A DNA stretch of 64,000 nucleotides, taken from assembly GCA_905178155.1 (NCBI GenBank), contig CAJINV010000012.1:1244492-1308491 (forward strand). Direction: 5' to 3'. The notes below the pieces were generated by a model, which did not search any database, had not been told where the DNA came from, and saw only the letters and a program-made list of their open reading frames with translations. Each line of letters starts with the position of its first letter. The stretch's first letter is position 1. Positions 43,446 to 53,300 of the stretch are shown here, in pieces. The translations under genes and the position numbers were made by a program. Source of the DNA: Amoebophrya sp. A120 (lineage: Eukaryota; Sar; Dinophyceae; Syndiniales; Amoebophryaceae).

Positions 43446-43946
43446 GTGCTCCTCCTCGGTTGTGAAGACTGTTTGCTGCTGCTCGTGCCCAACAAAAAGC
43501 CTTTCCTTTTCTACAGCAGCTCCAACTCTAAGTACTTCAGTTTTTCAAAAACTCGTTTCTTCCTTACATATCAAATGCAAATATGTCTGGGTCTGGAAGA
43601 GTGCCAGCCTTGTCATGCAGGTTTTTCCTGACCCATGAGGTCTGGCATGGAGGACATAGCATGACAGATTCTGTGAGAGTTCTATGATGCCTATTCTGCA
43701 TGAGAAACTGCATCTCGATTAGGTCACAAGTGGGCAGCTTTTGGTAACCACGCAACGCAGATTTTTACATGATTCAGATTTAGCATGACAAGTTCCAACC
43801 TTCCAGACCCAGACATATTTGCAATGCATATTACACCCCCGTCAACCATTCACGGCGAGACCGCTGTCCCCGAAACGTTGCTGCTGCTGCCGCGCCCGGA
43901 CGAACCAAAGGAGGTGGACCTGCAAAGGAAAAAGAAAAAAAGTTGA
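43446..43946 (+). CDS. 3' end of an unresolved plus-strand gene
   Basis: An open plus-strand stretch (CEDCLLLLVPNKKPFLFYSSS...KTRFFLT) runs into a family A introner at 43569-43830. Removing the element and one TTACA copy continues the frame as PPSTIHGETAVPETLLLLP RPDEPKEVDLQ and then KKKKS with a TGA at 43944-43946. The in-frame continuation supports a real last intron. Upstream exons probably lie in the 41.0-43.4 kb AT-rich part with conventional introns, which I could not assemble. Function unknown. Confidence 0.4.
43569..43830 (+). mobile_element. Family A introner in plus-strand gene
   Basis: Ends TGCAAATATGTCTGGGTCTG and CCAGACCCAGACATATTTGC. Exact duplication TTACA. Internal sequence closely resembles the copy at 8250-8511. 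Confidence 0.85.
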
Positions 43947-44219
43947 AAAATCAACTATAAATCAAGACCCTAGAGTAAATATGAAAACTCTGCTCTTGAT
44001 CAGTCCAAATCCGTATCATCTCTCCGCGTTTCGTATGAAGTACAAAAAGCATCAGCACAAATAAAAATACCCGATCCGCTTCTCCTCAATCTCTTCTTCC
44101 CCTTCTTCCCCAAACACGCCAATCCTCCGGCGGAAATCCTCGTCGTCCTCTTCGCACGGTGAAGTATGCAAGTGAAGCACGCGGACCGCTTTCCTGTAGC
44201 AGAGCCAGCTCGGGCTTGC

Positions 44220-44265
44220 GGTCCCATGCATATTATGCATGTATATCCATATTATGCATGGGACC
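44220..44265. repeat. 18-bp inverted repeat
   Basis: Arms GGTCCCATGCATATTATG (44220-44237) and CATATTATGCATGGGACC (44248-44265), 17 of 18 paired, loop of 10. It lies just 3' of the membrane-protein stop codon, so a transcript-end structure or a minimal intron element are both possible. Confidence 0.6.
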
Positions 44266-44381
44266 ACAACGATGCATATTGATGTCGTCCTTAAAAATAT
44301 CAAAGGCGTAGTCCTCAGGAATGAAAAGTAAGCCCTTCTTATTCCCAGCAAGCACGACGCTTTCTCATGCTTTCGAGAGCG

Positions 44382-47300
44382 CTAAGTTTGTGCTTCGCTT
44401 CCATAATGTCCCACCACGTCTCGGAGCTCTGTTTCGTCTTCCGAACCTGATTCCTGCTCCGAATCGTCCGACTCCGACGCTGAATCCTTATCAATTGCAA
44501 ACACGTCTGGCTCTAGAAGAATGGACGCGTTTGTCATGCATCTCGTGGACCATACAGATGGTCTGGAATGTTGCACACAAAAGCACCACTACAGATAATT
44601 GTTGCAAAAAAATTGAAATTTTTGCACGATCAAGACACACCATGACGAGTTCGAGTTGCCATGTTCCAGAGCCAGACATTATATTTGCAATGGATAATCC
44701 TCCTCGAAGTCCAAGACTGTGTCGTGGCGGTACGCTTGACCGTCGTCTTCTATCGCGACCTCGCGGTCACCTGAATCTTCGCACAGCACGGAAGAAGATG
44801 TTGCGGCGCCATTTGCGGCGGAAACCGTCGAACCGTAAGTCGGCCAGCTGTTAACGCCGTTCGAACTATTCCCCAGTAGACTGCTACCGTTCAACACGCT
44901 CTCGTTCTGTGTCCCCAGTAAACTGCTTTCCTGCTGGTGCTCGATCAACCGGCTCCCGTTGACCGACGTGCTCCCCCCGTCCCCCGAGCTTGAGCACTAT
45001 CGTGAGGAAAAATCGCCCCCCCCATACTCAAAAGGCAAGCCAGTAATGCTGTTGATTTGTGTACACACATTCAGCATGAGCAGTCTTCCTTTGAATATGG
45101 GGAGGAGGGATTTTGCATTTTGATAATGTGTCACGGTTTCGCCCTTGCTGTTTTGCGTCGGTATCGTTCTTGGAGCGCGTCTTCCGTTTGACCCTCTTCT
45201 TGTTTGGTCTGCAATATCCAAGAGAAAAAAACTAGAATAATGCAGAAATAAATACGGCGAGAAATAAATGCGACCACGATCCTGCATAGCTATACTCCTT
45301 TTATTTAGCATTACAAATATGCTACGCAAGGTTTTTTCTCTGCGATACTTTGCAACAGCAACCCTCGAAGCAGCGACTTTTCCAGCAGTTGTACAAACAG
45401 TTGCGCCCGTAGAAGTAAAAGATGAGCAGCAACATTACGACGCCGAGGCACGCGAGGACGGCTAACAGCCAACCGGGGGCGTGGGAGTGATGCTGGTAAC
45501 TGGAGTTGGAGGACCACATGTGCAGCTTGTATTGGTCGTGAAATTGCTGCTCGATGACCGTGTCGAAGGACATCAGGTTGTTCTGTATGTTGGAGAAGGC
45601 CGCGCCACTACTTTCCGAAATCTCCAGTGCAGAGGACGCTGCCTTCCGACTGTTCCACCAGTCAATTCCGATGACTGCTTGTTCTTTTCCGTCAGGTGTT
45701 TGGAACTTTGACAAATTGACTCCCTTACCTTCCGGCGACAACCAGGGCTCACTATTCTCACTATCACCGCCTCCCTTCGTTTCCCACAGTGTTAACACAC
45801 AGCTGCTCGGATCGTTGGCGAAAGTGCCAAACTGCAATTTCCACGCGGCCGTTTTCTTGCCCTTCTCGTCTACCGTTCTTCTCATTTGCAGCGTGTTCAC
45901 GTGGGGAATTTGTTTGTTTTCTTCTGCTACACCCCATGACAGTAATTGATCAGCTACCGCAGCCCTTTCCCGGTATCCTCGGCCCCCACGGCTTTCTTTC
46001 GTTCTGAATACTTGTTTTGTTAGGAGACGTACGTACTGTTTGATGGTATACCCTAGTTCGTAGAAGAACTTCGCCCGTTCCGCAACATCTGTTTCAGATT
46101 TGTTCCTCTGCTGCAAGAGTTCCAAGTCTATCAGTTTCGCAACCTCCGGCGAAAAAGCCTGCAAATATGTGGTCATGTGCAGGACGTTGAACTCTATCTT
46201 CGAGAAGGACCCCGACTTGTCCGATGGGTTGCTGGGGTCAACGCAGCCTGGTTGAAAACCGTTCTGCTCAGTCGGCGACGAGGGAAGGACGGTGAAACCG
46301 CTTGTCGGGCGTGGGATGGCGGGTGCCTCCTGACTGTCGGGCGGGCTGTCCCCGAACGTCACGCTAGGATATGGCGCGAATCACTTCCCCACGACGCAGG
46401 ATCACTTCCCCACTTCCCCACCTTGAGGAGGTGCATCCCCCCCCCTGTGGGGTAGTACTTCCCAAGTGCTGGGGAAGTGGGGAAGCCCGGCCCCACTTCC
46501 CCACCACCCGCTGTAATCCCCTGCCGCCCGTAGCTCCGCTCCGCGAGCCTACCTATGTACGCGGCCGCAACCTGGCGGCAGGCCTAGGGGGGCAGACATG
46601 GAACACCACACCGTGCGCGCAATGGATGCTGTAAGCACACACGGCACGCAAAGCGCGGTGGGGGCATGACACCACACTGGAGGGCCAAAAGATACTAATG
46701 AGCAGGGTGGGAGAGGAGCTGGGCCGCATAGGCAGGGGGGCGGACTGGGCGAGCAGCATCGCGGGGGAAAGGGGAGCGCCGAGGCACGCCGGCTGGCCTC
46801 GGCGGTCGGCCCTAAGCACCGAACGCCAAGAACTAACCCCTAAAAAACCAAGTCCATCACCGACCCTGCGCCAGACCTGCGGCCGCTCCGGTAGTGATGC
46901 GGGGGAGGTCGGTGGGGAGGTGATGCGGGGGACGTGGGGTACTGATCCGGGTCGGCTGGTGGTGCGTGGGGAAGTGCGTCAAAGGAGTAGGGAAGTGATT
47001 CACATTCCTACTTTAGGTGTAGGATTAGGTGTAGGTCTGATTGTCAACAAACTACTTTCCGCGCCCTCCGGCTCCATGATCTCGATCAATTTATCCGATG
47101 ATTTTTGTTGGAGTTTTAACAAACATTGCTCTTTCAACGACGATCTCGTCAACGACGAACTACTGCCCCGGTCGCTGGTCATAAAGCGCAATCGAAATTG
47201 ATCAGTGCGCAAGCGTTCTTGTCTGAAATGCAAAAATGTCTGGGACTGGATGCGTGCAGATGTTTCTCATGCTGTTTTTGCCTGGCCCAGGAGGTCTGGC

Positions 47301-50300
47301 ATGCAAGAGAGACCTAGCGCCACGGGCTTCAAGAAGGCTCCCTCTTAATCTTAATGCCTAATCGTCCGCATGACAAATCCCCCTCTTTTGGGATCAGGAA
47401 GCGAGCAAAATGACAGACCCCTTGTGTGGTATTGCTCGAACGCATCGAAAGCTTGCATGTTTCCTTTTCCAGGACCCGACATACTTACTTGCATTTAGAT
47501 ACGTTGTTTATCCCCGAGAAAAAAGCTGGCGAGCGTTTCTTTCTGTATATGCAAAAACAAGTGCCAAACTAGAGCAAAAATAAACTCTTTCGATTTTTAT
47601 AAAAAAACCAAACAACGCGAACACGCGAAGAACGGAGGCTGCTTTCTGGGGCTTTTAAGCCTTTTGCATTTTTACGCGAATAGCAATTGCGCCCAACCAA
47701 TCCCAATCGCCTGGGCCCGCCTGGGCTCCTACGGTTTCCGGGTGCTTCGAATATCGAGGCAAGCGCCTCTTAGTCTGGCTCCACAGGTGCCGACCCCAAA
47801 AGAGCCAAAAGTCTTTGCGGTGTGTGCGCACTTCTAGCCAAGTTCCCAAGACTTTTGCCCATCTTACATGACGAGCCGGGCGCTTGCTGTTCGCAGAGGC
47901 GAGCAAGCCTGAAAGAACAGAAAAGCTTCCGCAGATTTCTTCCGGCCCCGCGCGCTCCGAAGGGGGCGGCTAGGGCCTCCGGGGGTCGGTTTTGGGGGTG
48001 CATAAATTACAGTCGTCGGGTTCTCATTGGAAGAAGGGAACCGCTTTTGGAGGTTGTATTTGGGGCTCTCGCTCGTAGCACATGGAAACCGGACCTGGGG
48101 AAGACGCGAGGACGAGCGCCCGGGGGCGCCGATCGTTCCTACCCGCTGGCTTTTGGCCGAAGTTCCTCCTATGTGAAACACAGCAGCCGTCAGCCAAATT
48201 GGCAAGGGAGACGGGATCCGCAAGCGGCCTTTCGAGCAGGTTGAGAAACCCAAAAAAACGGCCTTTCCTTTTCGCGTGTCCGCGCGGGATCGATTTTTTG
48301 AGATCGCAAACTTTTTCTCTTTTAATCAAGAAAGAGAGAAAGATAACCTACATAGTTGATGCTGATGCTGATGGCGAAGCGCGGGCGCAACGCGGGCGGA
48401 GGGGCACCGAGCGACCTGAAGGGTCCGAAGACGTGCCTTTTTTCGGGGGGTAGAAGAGGGCTAAACCCGCGCGCAAAACTTCGGCGGGCCTCAATCCATC
48501 AAAAAAAACAATTTGTGCGTGAACGCAGCAAAAAGTAAAAATGACGGAAGGAGGTCTTGTAAAGTAAAGCCTTCAAAAACCCGACGTCCTTATGTTCTTA
48601 ATTCTTATACTCCTAACGGTGGTAGCAACACCAGGAGTCCGCACGAAATGAAAGAGTAACGCGCAGCTACACGTGCATGGTCAGGCGCGAATCGCCGGCC
48701 ATCCACAAGCGGAGACCAAACATAGTTAATAGCTGATAGCTGATAGCGCCACGCGGACGTGACCACCGGCGGCAGGGACGACCTGAAGGGTCTGGAGACT
48801 CCCCTTTTTTCGGGGGGGTAAGAAAGCTAAATCCGCGCGCAAAACTTCGGCGGGCTTCGAACTACACAAAGATCCTGGCTGTGCGTGAGAGATGCAAAAG
48901 GATCAAGAAGTAGTAAGAAGTCGAATACTAAATAGCTTTCAAACACCGACGTCCTTACGTTCTCATGTTATTTAGCTCCCGACGGTGATCGCAGCACCAG
49001 GAGCCCGCACGAACTTGAAGAGCTAGGAAGGACAATATACGACGAACATCACGCAGTTGAGCGCTGGCCTTCCTCTCGTTCCACTGCACGCGTGATGCCT
49101 CTCCGCCAACCTCGCAACGTCTTCTAAAAATGGCCCGGCTGACTACACTCGGGTCGGATGCCGCTCCTGTTGTACTATAGCTGGGACTTGCGTTTTTCGA
49201 ATGGTAGTGGAGACGATCTAGACCGTAGACTAGACCGCCCCCTTTCTACCGTCGCGGTTTTTTGTAGTCAGTTTCGTAAAGGCCGACCGGAAGACGCAGG
49301 GGTGATTTACCTGTGGCCTTGTAGCCCGATTCCGATCATGTTTCACTCTAGGGCCTGCGCTTGTACTAACCGTTCTACGCCATGGCAGCAGCTTATCATG
49401 TGCTTTTTCGCACGGATCTTCAAAGAGCAAGGCGGACCGGAGTGAATTAACCAGAGATTTTTGAAAAAGATCGACCTGGTTCAAGTCTGCAAGGTTGCTC
49501 TTCTGCAGTGGGTGGAGGGCAGACGAACACGAACATAAGGAAACTCCCCACCGGGCGGGCTCTCGGCCGTCGTTCTGCGGGTCCCCTGGGTTGAATGCGG
49601 CGCGCGGCTATTCTACTGCTTTACCACGTAAGCACTAGTAGTAGCTTAGGCGCCTTGTCTTGTTTTTTCTTCTTGCTGTTAGGAAACTAGTGTGGCGGAC
49701 GAGCGACAGCCTCTGTACCACGATCACCGCTTGCTACATTCACCCGCCCCCGTTCGAGGACGGGTCGAGCCTCGCAGTGTCGTGCTCTCTAACTTCTTAA
49801 CTATGCGCGGTGGCTTCACGCTACTACCTACTTGACCGCCTCAGCAAGCGCCTCAACAAGTTCTCTACTCTGTCTCCGTTCCCATCTCCACCACCTTCCG
49901 CCTGGCGCACCCTCATTGCCCTAGACCCACCTGCTTCGATGTGCCCTGGCTGACGCAGCTGGTCACCGGTTCCGCTCCTCCCGCGCTAACACCCCGGGAC
50001 TGCTCCTGCAGCCAGAGGTGTCATGTACTCCAGATAAACCTAAAGCGAGGGGGGAAGGGTGGTGGGGTTTTTCTGGGTGCAGGTTTTTCGGAGAAGTTGC
50101 CCGGCTGAGCGTAGCCCCCTCGTTCGTAGCAGTTTGTCGGCTTTGTTCGTTTTCGTGTTGGCGGTCTCTCTCCTAGAGCTTCCCGATCCAGCTCGCTATT
50201 TTGTTCAGGTCCCTCTCCTGGACCTTGCTCGGCTTTTTCTCCGGTTGCCACTCTGCCACGTCTTTGTAGTCCGCCTCGTCAAAAACCGCCTGTCCTCCTC

Positions 50301-53300
50301 TGATCGCGTTCGCTAGCCCCGTGGGCAGAATTCCTCCGTGTGTCTGCGAGGCCTTCTCGTAGAAGTTCAGGATGTTCTTCACGTTTTTTCGCTCCCGGAC
50401 AAAACTTATGCATGGATCCATGGCTTTTATGCATGGCGCGCCTAGGTGTTCTCTTCGCAATTGCACTAGCGTAGGGTCTTCGCACTGAAAAAGCAAGTGG
50501 TCTGCACTTGGCACTACTTTCTTTTGACAGACTGGGCAGGTCATGTAGCTCTCTTTTGGCGTCTGTGCGTTGTGTGTCGTTCTTCCCATGCCTAGCCGAC
50601 CTGGGTGGCCCACCCCTAGCCACACTGTAAACATGACGTCGTCTACAAACCTTGGCCTTTTTTCCTCACTTTGGTACTCTCCTAACTGGCTTGACCTCCT
50701 AAGTCGGTCGGGGTGGGCACTGTTGCTGCTCTGGGGGCTGCTTTTCACGATCTAGCTCACGATCCGCCTGAGCAACTTCTCTGTGATAACTTTTCCATAG
50801 GTTCTACGTCCCTCCGACGAGTCTCCTACGTATCGCAGCCCCCTTGCTGCAAGTGCGTCTGCAAAATCGTTGAAAAAGTTCCCCAGGTGTGACGGCACCC
50901 AGTTGAAGTGAATTTCGCATCCTGGCGCCGATAGCTCCTCCAGTTTTTCCAGTTCCTTTACGATATCGATCACCATGACGCTGGACTTGTCCCGCAGTGC
51001 TTCCAGCGCCATCAGGAGACCGCTGGAGTCGATGTAGAAGACGTGTTTTGTTATGGATTTTAGTATCTGCTCTGGTGCCTTGTTTATTAATTCTCGTATT
51101 TGATGCATTAAACCAAAACACTCACCATCGAAGGAATCTGGATTGATCTCTAGCTCGTGCCAGATTGTCGATTCGACTCCGCAGAAGCTGGCCGCTACTG
51201 GCGCTGGTCGTGGTGCTGTGGGCAGCACCTTGTGCCAGGTTGTCCCGCCTCCACTACCCCGGTCTCCTTTCGCTCCTCCGTCCGTGAAGGTCGCCATTGT
51301 GTTTGGGTGTGTTAAGTGTCTCCTTGCTTCTTTCTCTATTAGCTGCGCCGGCATCTTCCTGGTTCTGTTCTTCATGCGGTGGTCTTTTGTTTCAGCTGGG
51401 TCTCGGAGCCTGTATCTTTTTGCTACTTTGTACATAGGGGAGATGCTTACTTTGTTCACCCCTTTCCAAAACTGCCGGCCGACCTGCAGGCTCTTCGCGC
51501 TATTCGCAACGTGCTGAAAGTCCTGGCTGATCGCAATGCGGTTTATTCTGTTGGTCCAGGCTTCGTCACAGTGCGCCCATAACGGATTCTCCGTGCATGT
51601 GGTTGCAGCAACTGGGTCTCGTGGAAGATTAATAACCTCGGGATCGGGGATGTCGTCGGTCACTGGGGGATCATCGTCTTCAGGGCGGCCGATGGCGGCG
51701 CTCTGGTCTTCTTCGGCGACGCTGCCACCTGTGGAGGCAGCTTCTACCTGGGAGGGGGGTTGGGAGGGGGGGGCGGGTTGCGTTCTTTCCGCCCGCTCTA
51801 CTTCTTGACTTGGCCTGTAGTCAGGTATCTCTGCCTCTTCCGTGTGGAAAGGCCAGAGACCGAGCGCTGCCCCCTTGTAGAATGTCACTAATGCTTCTAC
51901 TAGCAGACAGTCCACAGGTGGCTGCAGCCCCGTCGCGTTATACATGACCGCATTGCTGCACTGCTTCGGAATGCTGAGTCTTTGTTTTCTCTTCGATGCA
52001 AAAGCTTTCGCGATGTTCTTCTTTGCTGTTTTCGTGAAGTACGGAAATGCGACGACTGAGATGGATGTCACAGCTGGGTATGCAAATGTTTCTATTAACA
52101 TCTTTTGTTGTTTCCGACTCCATCCGCGTTCTGTTTGCAAGAATGCAAATTCTTTGCCTATTTTCTTTTCAACTTGGTCTGCATGCGTCGAGAAGGAATA
52201 TGTCCCGTCGTACGTGCCGCCGAGACTCTTCCCAATCGTCGACTTGGCTTTTGGTCTCCGCGCGTTGTAGACCACCCGCTTGTGCTTATTCGCGTCGAAG
52301 AAGATTTTCTGCTTCAATCCCATCTGCTTCATCTTCTCCGGGAGCTTCTCGGTCTCCTCGCCCTCCGCTACTACTACTGTGATGTCGTCACTGTACGCAC
52401 TTAGTGCGTTTATTATGTCCAGGGCTACTAGGTCTACTATTAGGGAGATGGTGCACCCGTTCCACACCGGGCCGCTCAGCGGTGACCCCTGTGGCTTTCC
52501 GACCCACAGGCTGTACTCTCGTCCGCCTGGAAGCTTGATCTTCCGCATCTTCAGAAAGCCTGCTACGGAGGCTCTTTGTTGTGGTGGGCAGAGCTTAGCT
52601 TCTAACTGGCCTAGTGCTTCAACATGACAAACAATATCAAAACCCGAACAACAACCATTCAAAATCACTGAGCACTATAAATTCCATTCAAAATCACTGG
52701 CCTGGCGGAAAATTCCATCTATACTAACTACGGTCGAAAACTCCTTACCGTGGGACTGCCTGTACGCGTTCGAGAACTCGGGCTGCACTGATGTACTTCT
52801 ACCTATTAACGTTGCTCCTTCCCATTTCCAGCCGTCAAGGTATAGGCATTGTCGTCGGTCAAGCATGTTGTCGAGGGGCTTGCTGAAAACGGAGCATAGG
52901 CCCACCGGCCTCATCAGTGACTCTAGGAAACACCCGCCTGATACTTTCGGAACCGCCGCCATCGAGATTAGCCGCCCCATCTTCGGGTATGTGCCTTCCT
53001 TCACGTCCGCTGCCATGCATTGGAACATCGCCCACTTCATCATTGGGCCTGCATGCCTAGTCATCTCATGCGTTGTCATACAAAAACCCGGGGTCCGGCC
53101 CGGCTCTAACTTTCTTACCGCTGCTTCGAATTCTTGATACGAGAGCAACCACGTGGCACCCCCTTCGGCTTCTGCGTTAACTTGCGCCTTGTTGTAGTCC
53201 TTCTCCGCGGCTCGCCACGCCGCCGCCACGTCGTCCTTCGCCGCGACTCGCTCGCCAAACTCCTCGCATACTTTGTATGGTTTTTCTCTGAAGAAGTTTT

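Noticed and set aside
44220-44265. Hairpin as a bacterial-type terminator
   Set aside because: The organism is eukaryotic and there is no following T run on either strand.
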